A stretch of 7,547 bases of DNA from Methanocorpusculum sp. (GCA_029986195.1 DALTYF010000040.1:1-7547), one strand, 5' to 3'; shown: positions 1-5,327, numbered from the stretch's first letter. The notes: generated by a model not told the origin, from the letters alone. Translations and numbers: made by a program.

Positions 1-389
1 TTGATCACATACCACTCCGGCCAGTACCAGAGCAGCAGAATCACGATCACCGCAGCGGCAATCCCGATAAGCGACGCAGGGAGTGTCGGGACATAGGAAA
101 ATATCAGCGAAGAGACGACATAGTAGATTACCAGTGCCAGACAGATACCGATGATTGCACTGATGACCGTCTGCGCTTTCCACTTAATCAGAAGTAACAG
201 GAGCGCAGTGAACACGAGCATAATAAACAGGAACACAAACGGATTTGCGATCGAATCCGGATCCTCAAATGCACCAAGTCCCGCCTGCGTAACCGGGTAG
301 ATCAGCAGAAGCGACAGTAACCCGGTCGCAAGCATCAGGAGGAGCATGCCGGAGTACGGCACAAGAGAACGGAGGGAAAATTCACTCAT
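1..389 (-). CDS. Presenilin/signal-peptide-peptidase-like intramembrane aspartyl protease (PSH family), N-terminal part
   Basis: This partial gene gives 129 codons from ATG at 389 and runs off the left edge. I translated it by hand as a very hydrophobic protein with about four membrane segments. Two stretches match what I remember of the archaeal presenilin homologue of Methanoculleus marisnigri (MCMJR1): QAGLGAFEDPDSIANP around residues 35-50, and WPEWYVI at the visible end. Family knowledge: these proteins have nine membrane helices and cut substrates within the membrane using two Asp residues, in YD and GxGD motifs of helices 6 and 7. Those motifs lie outside the window, so catalytic competence cannot be judged. 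The start is supported by the divergent AT-rich promoter just upstream; there is no clear Shine-Dalgarno. The family call rests on recalled sequence, not a search. Confidence 0.8.
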   Translation of the reverse strand, partial: MSEFSLRSLVPYSGMLLLMLATGLLSLLLIYPVTQAGLGAFEDPDSIANPFVFLFIMLVFTALLLLLIKWKAQTVISAIIGICLALVIYYVVSSLIFSYVPTLPASLIGIAAAVIVILLLWYWPEWYVI

Positions 390-431
390 GTATAGGTAAC
401 TTAATATTTTAGCGGTCTCCTTAGTTAAAAT
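390..431. promoter_or_regulatory. Compact divergent promoter region
   Basis: Only 42 bp separate the two divergent start codons at 389 (minus) and 432 (plus). The AT-rich block TTAATATTTTA at 401-411 is centred about 26 bp before the plus-strand ATG, which would give a leaderless or near-leaderless transcript for the small membrane protein gene. On the minus strand ATATTTTAAC, near 424-433, could serve the protease gene with a short leader. Neither start has a convincing Shine-Dalgarno. Overlapping promoters imply that the two transcripts may compete. The box assignments are inference. Confidence 0.45.
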
Positions 432-761
432 ATGAATGTTCGTCGTGAAAGCCTTCCGGGAATCATACTGGAAGTTCTGCTGGTAATTGTCATGGCAGCA
501 TCCGGTCTTGCTATCATTATCCGGCTCTGGCAGGACGCTATTGTCGCAATTGGGGTTGAACTGCTGATTATCTCCGTGGGTCTGCTGCTGCTCTCGATTC
601 TTTTCCGTCTTCGCCGTCTTGAAGAGCAGAGCGCAGCACGTGAACGGGTTATGCGCAGCAACCTCGAAGACCTCGGACGTCAGATGATCCAGCGGCAGGA
701 TGCAACCTCGCAGAAAGTTGTTGAGGCAGTTGAGAGCATCAAAAGCAGAATGTACCGGTAG
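432..761 (+). CDS. Small two-helix membrane protein with cytoplasmic coiled-coil tail, function unknown
   Basis: This 109-residue protein is not one I recognise. After a short basic N-terminus (Arg4, Arg5) there are two hydrophobic segments, about residues 10-31 and 36-58. They are followed by a charged tail of about 50 residues rich in Arg, Glu and Gln (from LRRLEEQSAARERV), likely a coiled coil. The positive-inside rule puts both ends in the cytoplasm with a tight external hairpin. It lies 9 bp upstream of the FEN1 start on the same strand, so the two are probably co-transcribed. The start ATG at 432 lies about 26 bp from a TATA-like block and has no Shine-Dalgarno, which suggests a leaderless message. 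Coding is supported by the full-length open frame, the transmembrane pattern and the tight spacing. A role in DNA metabolism cannot be inferred from position alone. Confidence 0.75.
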   Translation: MNVRRESLPGIILEVLLVIVMAASGLAIIIRLWQDAIVAIGVELLIISVGLLLLSILFRLRRLEEQSAARERVMRSNLEDLGRQMIQRQDATSQKVVEAVESIKSRMYR

Positions 762-770
762 GACAAAATC

Positions 771-1772
771 ATGGGTGTTGCACTGCGGCCGCTCATTGCG
801 GATTATAAGGTGTCCCTTGCCTGGGATCAGCTCGGCGGTACCGCGGCCATCGATGCATACAATGCCCTGTACCAGTTTTTAAGCGGGATCCGTCAGCCGG
901 ACGGAACCCCGCTGATGGATGACGAAGGCCGCATCACGTCCCACCTGAGCGGTCTTCTGTTCCGCACCGCAAATCTTGTGGAAAAAAACATCACGCCCGT
1001 GTACGTGTTTGACGGAAAGCCCCCGGCATTTAAGGAGGCAACCCTTGCCGAGCGGCGTGTTATCCGCGAGAATGCAAAAGACTCCTGGGAACGCGCCGTA
1101 AAGGAAGGTGACGAGGATGCCGCACGCAAGTATGCCATGGCCTCCTCAAAGGTTGACGCGTTTATCACCGACTCCTCCAAGGAACTTCTGACTGCTCTCG
1201 GCATTCCCTGGATTCAGGCTCCCGAGGAAGGGGAAGCCCAGTCCGCATATATGGCCGCCGCAGGAGATGTCACCTACGCGGTGTCGCAGGATTACGACTC
1301 GCTGCTGTTTGGAACGCCGAAGCTTCTCTGCAATCTTACCGTCTCCGGCAAACGCCGCATGCATGGGAAGTATGTGCCGGTCTATCCGGAACGGCTGATC
1401 CTTGAGGAGGTCCTGGGCGGTCTGGAAATGACGCAGGTCGAACTGATCGCCTCCGCCCTTCTCATCGGTACCGACTACAACAGCGGTGTAAAAGGTGTCG
1501 GCCCCAAAACCGCGGTAAAGATTGTCCGCGAAGGAAAGTTTGCCGAACGCATTACCGAGTCGGAGAACGCCGCAGATCCGGAGGAGCTTATCCGCTACTT
1601 CCTTGACCCGCCGGTGGAAAAGAACTACACCATTGCGAAAAAAGCACCGGTGCAGGAAAAAGTCTTTGAGATTCTCTGTGAACAGCACGGATTCTCGGAG
1701 GACCGGGTCTCCGCAGGGCTTGAACGTCTCGGTGCAAAAAAGGGTCAGGCAACTCTCGACTCCTGGTTTTAA
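771..1772 (+). CDS. fen: Flap endonuclease 1 (FEN1)
   Basis: This 333-residue structure-specific nuclease removes 5' flaps during Okazaki-fragment maturation and long-patch repair. The length is typical for archaeal FEN1, and the start MGVALRPLI is conserved. Metal-binding acidic residues are visible at expected places: Asp28 (AIDAYN), Asp81 (VFDGKPP), Glu153 and Glu155 (APEEGEAQ), Asp174 and Asp176 ([10 protein letters not shown]) and Asp235 (IGTDYN). The helix-hairpin-helix [13 protein letters not shown] follows at about 239-251. The last eight residues, QATLDSWF, form a canonical PIP box for binding PCNA, whose gene lies downstream in this window. The gene follows the small membrane protein gene by 9 bp, with only a weak purine-rich Shine-Dalgarno (GGTAGGA). 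Its stop codon overlaps the stop of the convergent HIT gene. No key residue is missing. Confidence 0.98.
   Translation: MGVALRPLIADYKVSLAWDQLGGTAAIDAYNALYQFLSGIRQPDGTPLMDDEGRITSHLSGLLFRTANLVEKNITPVYVFDGKPPAFKEATLAERRVIRENAKDSWERAVKEGDEDAARKYAMASSKVDAFITDSSKELLTALGIPWIQAPEEGEAQSAYMAAAGDVTYAVSQDYDSLLFGTPKLLCNLTVSGKRRMHGKYVPVYPERLILEEVLGGLEMTQVELIASALLIGTDYNSGVKGVGPKTAVKIVREGKFAERITESENAADPEELIRYFLDPPVEKNYTIAKKAPVQEKVFEILCEQHGFSEDRVSAGLERLGAKKGQATLDSWF
1736..1741 (-). terminator. Possible oligo-T terminator for the HIT gene, inside the fen 3' end
   Basis: On the minus strand a T6 run lies about 28 bp past the HIT stop codon, within the last codons of the convergent fen gene (the Lys-Lys region near residues 323-324). 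Archaeal RNA polymerase commonly terminates at T-rich tracts without a hairpin, so this is a candidate. It could equally be a chance result of lysine codons. Confidence 0.25.
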
Positions 1773-2152
1773 CGTCTGGTCCTGTTTGTATAATCCTGTT
1801 TTGCCGCAATCACCGCACGGATTCCGCCGCGGGGGTTCGGCACGTCCCCGGTATACCGCGGAATTACATGCAGATGGACATGCATCACCGTCTGGCCTGC
1901 TGCCTCTCCGCAGTTTATCCCGAGATTGTAGCCGTCGGGTGCATATGTTTCATCCAGCAGATCTTTTGCCAGATCCGCAAGCGCAAGAACCGCCGTCTGC
2001 TCGGCGGGTGTGAGATCAAACCAGGATGCAACATGCCGTCGGGGAATTACCAGCAGATGGCCGGGCGAGACCGGATAGAGATCATACTTGGCAAACGCCA
2101 GATCGTTTTCCAGAAGAATCTCATCCGGATTGCAGAAGGGACAGTCAGTCAT
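1769..2152 (-). CDS. HIT-family (histidine triad) nucleotide hydrolase-like protein
   Basis: This 127-residue protein carries the histidine triad HVHLHVIPR at residues 91-99 (His91, His93, His95, with His93-x-His95 before the hydrophobic position), preceded by [11 protein letters not shown] with the conserved Asn80. An N-terminal CPFC (Cys4, Cys7) fits the zinc site seen in many HIT proteins. Family knowledge: HIT enzymes hydrolyse or transfer nucleotidyl groups from substrates such as AMP-lysine, AMP-NH2 or dinucleoside polyphosphates. The substrate here cannot be told from sequence. It is the second gene of a minus-strand pair, starting 9 bp after the archaeosortase stop. It has no Shine-Dalgarno; instead a run of seven T residues abuts the ATG. 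The C-terminus ends in NRTRR and overlaps the FEN1 stop by four bases. Confidence 0.95.
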   Translation of the reverse strand: MTDCPFCNPDEILLENDLAFAKYDLYPVSPGHLLVIPRRHVASWFDLTPAEQTAVLALADLAKDLLDETYAPDGYNLGINCGEAAGQTVMHVHLHVIPRYTGDVPNPRGGIRAVIAAKQDYTNRTRR

Positions 2153-2159
2153 AAAAAAA
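2153..2159 (-). promoter_or_regulatory. T7 tract at the archaeosortase-HIT junction (possible weak terminator)
   Basis: Read on the minus strand, the nine bases between the archaeosortase stop and the HIT ATG are TC followed by seven T residues directly against the start codon. Archaeal transcription terminates at such oligo-T runs, so some transcripts may end here and reduce HIT expression. The run also replaces any Shine-Dalgarno sequence for HIT. Confidence 0.35.
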
Positions 2160-2161
2160 GA

Positions 2162-3025
2162 TTATTCGGCTGGTTTCCTGCCGAAGATCCGGTCGCGCAT
2201 TGCAATCAGCTCATCATAGTACACAACCCCGATGTCGCGCAGCGTCGTAACCATCGTCGGGTTCAGTTTGAAGAGCAGATAGGCAATACCAATCAGCACG
2301 ACAACTGCGAGGAGTTCGCAGAACACATTGTGTGCCCAGAAGAAACTCGCATAGCCGTACATCTCCGGTTCCGGGAACCATTCCTGGAACCAGGGATACC
2401 ACTGCTGCGTGTATGCGGTTACCACATACACGTTGCGGAAGATGTTCACCACAAAGATCGGTATTGTTACCAGGAAGAACAGACCGAGTTTTCTCTTCCA
2501 GCTTGACGGAATGATGGCCACAACGCCAAGGAGAATGGCAATCGCCTGAATGCCGGTACACCCCAGCACCACCTCTACCTGGAATCCGAAGGTGTTGCCC
2601 GGCAGGGCATCTCCCATGAAGATATTCCAGGCAGACATGGTGTACGGCGTCCCGATTGCGGTAAGAACAACTGCCACCAGATCCACGACCACACTGATCA
2701 GCCAGTTTCCAAGGGCCGGAATGAATGCAAACGGTGCATAGATCAGATATGCAATGGACGCGGCATACGTCAGGCGGCGGACGTAGTAATCATCCATGAA
2801 CAGCCGTTTTACGGTGATGTAAATGCACGGCAGAACAATGATCGCAATTGTTGGATAGACAAAGTTTCCCTCCTCAAAGAAATAAGGGAACATCAGCAGG
2901 AGCACTGCCTCCATTGCAATCCATCCGGTACTTGCCACATACTTCTGATGCTTTCCCGGAATCAGATAGAGCAGGAATGCAATACAGGAAAGGGTGACAA
3001 CGATTTCAATCAACTGCTCCAGCAT
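2162..3025 (-). CDS. artA: Archaeosortase (ArtA-type membrane cysteine transpeptidase)
   Basis: This 287-residue membrane protein has about eight hydrophobic segments (near 5-24, 32-50, 57-73, 85-105, 108-126, 158-173, 181-203 and 228-252). It carries exosortase/archaeosortase active-site signatures: Cys156 in LGCTGIQ, Arg197 in NIFRNV, and a third polar position in AHNV (His232 or Asn233), where haloarchaeal ArtA has Arg. Family knowledge: ArtA recognises PGF-CTERM tails on S-layer and other surface proteins, cleaves them and attaches the protein to a membrane lipid. The LGCTGIQ and NIFRNV forms fit archaeosortase A better than bacterial exosortases. No PGF-CTERM target is visible in the window. 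The start ATG at 3025 has no strong Shine-Dalgarno. The HIT gene follows 9 bp downstream, and no functional link between them is evident. Confidence 0.87.
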   Translation of the reverse strand: MLEQLIEIVVTLSCIAFLLYLIPGKHQKYVASTGWIAMEAVLLLMFPYFFEEGNFVYPTIAIIVLPCIYITVKRLFMDDYYVRRLTYAASIAYLIYAPFAFIPALGNWLISVVVDLVAVVLTAIGTPYTMSAWNIFMGDALPGNTFGFQVEVVLGCTGIQAIAILLGVVAIIPSSWKRKLGLFFLVTIPIFVVNIFRNVYVVTAYTQQWYPWFQEWFPEPEMYGYASFFWAHNVFCELLAVVVLIGIAYLLFKLNPTMVTTLRDIGVVYYDELIAMRDRIFGRKPAE

Positions 3026-3049
3026 AAGAACTGGTTACACTGTTTGCCG

Positions 3050-3064
3050 TGATCGATAAAGAGG
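3050..3064 (-). promoter_or_regulatory. Candidate promoter for the archaeosortase-HIT unit
   Basis: On the minus strand CTCTTTATCGATC contains a TATA-like TTTATC about 30 bp before the start codon at 3025. That would place transcription initiation a few bases before the ATG. The match to the archaeal box is only moderate. Confidence 0.3.
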
Positions 3065-3074
3065 GTTTTGCTGG

Positions 3075-3088
3075 GGGAGGATACTCCC
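3075..3088. repeat. Inverted repeat GGGAG-N4-CTCCC upstream of tfs
   Basis: The sequence GGGAGGATACTCCC has perfect 5-bp arms around GATA. It lies between the divergent artA and tfs starts, about 14 bp upstream of the tfs TATA box, so it could be an operator or a small hairpin. The same arms recur with an 8-base loop at 3471-3488, just after tfs. Function is unknown. Confidence 0.4.
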
Positions 3089-3101
3089 GGATATGGTCAT
3101 A

Positions 3102-3111
3102 GTATATATGG
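3102..3111 (+). promoter_or_regulatory. TATA box of tfs
   Basis: GTATATATGG is a good archaeal TATA box. Its centre, near 3106, predicts initiation around 3131-3133, two to four bases before ATG 3135, giving an almost leaderless message. Because the box lies inside the in-frame extension that begins at ATG 3093, it argues against that longer start. Confidence 0.7.
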
Positions 3112-3134
3112 TTTCAAGACAAATATTTAACTCT

Positions 3135-3455
3135 ATGATGTTCTGTCCGAAATGCGGGAAACTGATGAAGTCCAAAGACGGCAAACTGACCTGTGCAAAG
3201 TGCGGGTATGCAGAGGAGATCAGCTCGGCAGAGAAGGAACAAATGAAAAAAGTTGCTTACATGCAGGAGAATGACATCCTTATCGTTGACGATGATATGG
3301 ATATCGAAACAAAACCGACCTGCGCCATCAAATGCCCGAACTGCGGACATGGAATTGCCGAGTGGTGGCTTCGCCAGCTTCGCAGTGCGGATGAATCCGA
3401 GGTCAGGTTCTTCCGTTGCACCAAATGCAAACACACCTGGCGTGAATACGATTGA
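3135..3455 (+). CDS. tfs: Transcription elongation factor TFS (TFIIS-like RNA cleavage factor)
   Basis: This 106-residue protein stimulates transcript cleavage by backtracked archaeal RNA polymerase. An N-terminal zinc ribbon is formed by Cys4, Cys7, Cys20 and Cys23 (MMFCPKC ... CAKC). An acidic linker follows (IVDDDMDIE, about residues 50-58). The C-terminal TFIIS-type ribbon has Cys67, Cys70, Cys95 and Cys98, with the catalytic acidic pair Asp86-Glu87 in LRSADESE, the hairpin that enters the polymerase funnel. The frame is open back to ATG 3093, but I chose 3135 for three reasons: family members start M-x-FCPKC, the resulting length is typical, and a TATA box at 3102-3111 would lie inside the longer version. 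ATG 3138 is an alternative. It appears to be a single-gene transcript diverging from artA. Confidence 0.95.
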   Translation: MMFCPKCGKLMKSKDGKLTCAKCGYAEEISSAEKEQMKKVAYMQENDILIVDDDMDIETKPTCAIKCPNCGHGIAEWWLRQLRSADESEVRFFRCTKCKHTWREYD

Positions 3456-3470
3456 GTCGGCATACCGGCA

Positions 3471-3499
3471 GGGAGCGGGGGATCTCCCATCTGATTTTT
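3471..3499 (+). terminator. Possible hairpin plus T-tract terminator after tfs
   Basis: Sixteen bases after the tfs stop, GGGAG (3471-3475) can pair with CTCCC (3484-3488) around an 8-base loop, and a T5 run follows at 3495-3499. Archaeal termination needs mainly the T-rich tract, and this one is short. A further T-rich patch occurs near 3535-3545. Confidence 0.4.
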
Positions 3500-3517
3500 A
3501 GGTACGATCGCAACGAC

Positions 3518-3532
3518 CTTGCCCATAAATTC
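3518..3532 (-). repeat. Inverted copy of the tbp-upstream element
   Basis: CTTGCCCATAAATTC is the exact reverse complement, over all 15 bases, of the direct copy at 3654-3668. It sits 14 bases before the first direct unit at 3546 and is the only copy in this orientation. It may mark the outer edge of the ladder described in the next entry. Confidence 0.8.
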
Positions 3533-3545
3533 AAATTTTCATTCT

Positions 3546-3708
3546 AATAAAAAGGCAAAGCTGGGAATTTATAGGCAACTTCCATAATTTATAGGCAGAA
3601 ATCGATTTTATAGACCGTCCCTGGACTTTATAGACAAAATGAGGATCATCCATGAATTTATGGGCAAGATGTGAAATTTGTAGGCAGAATGAATAATTTA
3701 TGGGCAAC
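3546..3708 (+). repeat. Ladder of eight phased 14-bp elements upstream of tbp
   Basis: Copies of consensus AATTTATRGGCAAN start at 3546 (degenerate, AATAAAAAGGCAAA), 3566, 3586, 3605, 3625, 3655, 3675 and 3695. Spacings are 20, 20, 19, 20, 30, 20 and 20 bp, all near multiples of ten. The sequence between copies is not conserved. Aligning the TTTA core, the tbp TATA box TTTATATAG at 3727 lies 30 bp after the core of the last copy (3697), so it continues the register. Each unit resembles a TATA box (TTTATAGG forward, CCTATAAA on the other strand). The predicted tbp message starts after the ladder, so these are more likely DNA sites than RNA elements. Possible binders are TBP/TFB itself, a dedicated regulator, or archaeal histone. 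The region holds no supported gene. Confidence 0.85.
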
Positions 3709-3724
3709 GCCGATCCCAACCGAG

Positions 3725-3735
3725 TTTTTATATAG
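3725..3735 (+). promoter_or_regulatory. TATA box of tbp; leaderless transcript predicted
   Basis: TTTTTATATAG contains a near-ideal archaeal TATA box (TTTATATA, 3727-3734). Its centre is about 26 bp before ATG 3757, so transcription should begin at or next to the start codon. No Shine-Dalgarno precedes the ATG, which fits a leaderless message. A second AT-rich stretch (GATATAAAT, 3748-3756) abuts the ATG and is too close to serve as the box. Confidence 0.75.
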
Positions 3736-3756
3736 TTACCTGTTTTAGATATAAAT

Positions 3757-4317
3757 ATGTCAGGCCTGCCCGATGAATCATTGAAGATCGAAAATGTGGT
3801 TGCCTCCACAAAGGTGAATGATAAACTGGATCTCCTCGTTCTCGCAGCGCAGATACCCGGCGCAGAATACAATAAACAGCGGTTTCCGGGCGTTGTTCTG
3901 CGGATGCAGAACCCGAAAATTGCTGCACTGGTGTTCGGATCGGGCAAGGTTGTGCTTACCGGTGCAAAAAGCATCGACAGCCTCAACAAAGGCCTTGAGT
4001 ATCTGGTAGGTCTCCTCCGCGATCTCAATATTGAGATTGTGGACAATCCTACCTACAGTATTCAAAACATTGTGACCTCCGCAGATCTGGGATCGCGCAT
4101 CAACCTCAACAAGATTGCAATGAGCTTCAACCTTGACAAGATCGAGTATGAGCCGGAACAGTTCCCCGGTCTTGTCTATCGGCTGGATGATCCGAAGGTT
4201 GTTGTCCTGCTGTTTGGGTCGGGAAAACTGATCATCACCGGCGGCAAGGTGCCTGAGGATGCAAAACGGGCGGTTCAGAAAATTTACAAAGATCTCTCTG
4301 ATCTGAAAATGCTCTGA
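3757..4317 (+). CDS. tbp: TATA-box-binding protein (TBP)
   Basis: This 186-residue basal transcription factor binds and bends the TATA box and recruits TFB and RNA polymerase. The protein is the usual two-fold repeat: IENVVAST (11-18) through about 90, and IQNIVTSADL (102-111) through about 180. The DNA-kinking Phe pairs are present: Phe43 (RFPGVVLR) and Phe60 (FGSGKVVLTG) in the first half, Phe136 (QFPGLVYR) and Phe153 (FGSGKLIITG) in the second. It ends DLKML and lacks the acidic C-terminal tail found on many archaeal TBPs. It appears monocistronic, with a strong TATA box, a probable leaderless start and a ladder of TATA-like elements upstream that may regulate it. A T-rich tract follows its stop. 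Confidence 0.97.
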   Translation: MSGLPDESLKIENVVASTKVNDKLDLLVLAAQIPGAEYNKQRFPGVVLRMQNPKIAALVFGSGKVVLTGAKSIDSLNKGLEYLVGLLRDLNIEIVDNPTYSIQNIVTSADLGSRINLNKIAMSFNLDKIEYEPEQFPGLVYRLDDPKVVVLLFGSGKLIITGGKVPEDAKRAVQKIYKDLSDLKML

Positions 4318-4337
4318 TATCTTTGGATTGCGGGCAT

Positions 4338-4352
4338 CCTTTTCCCTTTTTT
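4338..4352 (+). terminator. T-rich terminator after tbp
   Basis: CCTTTTCCCTTTTTT begins 20 bases after the tbp stop and ends in a run of six T residues on the coding strand. This is a good archaeal-type intrinsic terminator and has no hairpin. Confidence 0.6.
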
Positions 4353-4498
4353 GCTCATCGACGGAATCGCAGGCATACGGCAGATTTGCATCAACCATAC
4401 CGCACGGGGGGAATCATCGGGACACTCCATTGTGAATCTGGCAGGATGTTGTGGACAAGCCGGGACGTTTGGAGCAACGCCGGATGCAGCGGCAATGA
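4353..4498. other. Intergenic stretch without recognisable content
   Basis: Between the tbp terminator and the pcn promoter I see no convincing gene, RNA or repeat. Short open frames on both strands have low-complexity, His/Arg-rich translations and no ribosome-binding site. The tbp-upstream element does not recur here. A small RNA cannot be excluded by eye. Confidence 0.5.
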
Positions 4499-4520
4499 TA
4501 TAAATTTATACGGTATATAA
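4499..4520 (+). promoter_or_regulatory. Promoter of the pcn-priL operon
   Basis: Two AT elements lie in tandem: TATAAATTTATA (4499-4510), a perfect 12-bp palindrome, and GTATATAA (4513-4520). The second predicts initiation near 4543, giving a leader of about 38 nt that contains a weak Shine-Dalgarno, AAGGGG, at 4567-4572. The first box predicts initiation near 4530. Which of the two is used is not decided by sequence. Confidence 0.6.
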
Positions 4521-4580
4521 GTACAGTATTATTAACGACCGTCACACTGGCATGTTCGGGTGTGTCAAGGGGTATTACAG

Positions 4581-5324
4581 ATGTTAAAAGCAACAATAGA
4601 TGCAGATATTTTCCGGGAGACGATCGATGCTGTCTCCGCACTGGTAAACGAATGCCGACTTCATGTCGATGAGCGCGGCATCCGCACAATCACGGTTGAT
4701 ACCTCCAACGTTGCCATGGTGTCCCTGGAACTTGAAGCCGGTGCATTTTCCACCTATACGGCAGAATCCGCGGAGCTCGGTCTTGACATCGAAAAGATCC
4801 GGGCAATGATGGGCATGATCGGCAAGACCGACTCCGTTGCACTTGAACTTGATGATACCGGAAAAAAGCTGAAGATCAGTTTCGGCGGATACGAATACTC
4901 CATAACGCTGCTTGACACGAAGACCATCAGAAAGGATCCGAACGCACCGAACCTTGACCTTCCCGCAACGTTTGAGGTTGCAGGTTCCATGTTCTACGAC
5001 GCAATCAAAGCTTCTGCAATGGTCTCTGACAAGATCTCCTTATCCGTAAACCCGGAGACCCAGGTCTTCACCCTGAATGCCGAAGGTGACAGCGACAGAA
5101 TCAAACGCGAACTTGCAGGTGACGATGTCCACTATCTCTCGTGTGCTGCGGCACGCTCCCTTTTCTCCCTTGACTACCTGAAGGACATGGGCAAGTCCAT
5201 CAGCAGAGCCGACAAAGTACAGATCCGGCTCGGCAACGACCTCCCGGTACAGTTCTCCTTTGTCTATGCAGACGGCAAAGGCAAGATCGGCTATCTGCTT
5301 GCCCCGAGAATTGAGGCAGACTAA
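4581..5324 (+). CDS. pcn: DNA polymerase sliding clamp PCNA
   Basis: This 247-residue clamp forms a trimeric ring on DNA and tethers polymerase, FEN1, ligase and other PIP-box proteins. It begins MLKATIDADIFRETIDAVSALVNEC, as archaeal PCNAs do. An interdomain connecting loop lies at about 111-128 (from LDTKTIRKDP to NLDLP), followed by the second-domain start ATFEVAGSMF. The YLKDM motif is at 199-203, and the C-terminus YLLAPRIEAD forms the usual client-binding tail. The frame extends upstream to GTG 4560, but ATG 4581 gives the family N-terminus and has AAGGGG eight bases before it. Three bases separate its stop from priL, so the two are surely co-transcribed. Only one PCNA gene is seen in this window, so a homotrimer is the default assumption. 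Confidence 0.97.
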   Translation: MLKATIDADIFRETIDAVSALVNECRLHVDERGIRTITVDTSNVAMVSLELEAGAFSTYTAESAELGLDIEKIRAMMGMIGKTDSVALELDDTGKKLKISFGGYEYSITLLDTKTIRKDPNAPNLDLPATFEVAGSMFYDAIKASAMVSDKISLSVNPETQVFTLNAEGDSDRIKRELAGDDVHYLSCAAARSLFSLDYLKDMGKSISRADKVQIRLGNDLPVQFSFVYADGKGKIGYLLAPRIEAD

Positions 5325-5327
5325 ATC

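Noticed and set aside
1146..1688. Minus-strand open frame of 180 codons
   Set aside because: It is antisense to fen, no family is recognisable, and FEN1 active-site residues fix the plus strand as coding.
1868..2506. Plus-strand open frame of 212 codons
   Set aside because: It spans the opposite strand of both HIT and artA, each supported by motifs, and itself shows no recognisable domain.
3093..3134. Upstream extension of TFS from ATG 3093
   Set aside because: The extension contains the TATA box at 3102-3111, adds 14 residues absent from the family, and ATG 3135 gives the standard N-terminus.
3518..3708. CRISPR array
   Set aside because: Units are only about 14 bp, diverged from each other, spaced by 5-16 bases of non-repeat sequence, and no cas genes are near. 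The layout fits protein-binding sites.
3531..4046. Minus-strand open frame of 171 codons over the ladder and tbp
   Set aside because: It runs antisense through tbp, whose coding is certain. The translation matches no family and no promoter or ribosome site is evident.
3778..4398. Minus-strand open frame of 206 codons
   Set aside because: It lies antisense to tbp and extends into the intergenic region without a promoter or ribosome site. The TBP two-fold repeat is decisive for the plus strand.
4318..4498. tRNA or small RNA gene between tbp and pcn
   Set aside because: No cloverleaf, box C/D or other recognisable RNA structure was found by eye.
4560..4580. Upstream GTG start for PCNA
   Set aside because: It would add seven residues before the conserved MLKATIDAD start and would include the Shine-Dalgarno of ATG 4581 in the coding region.
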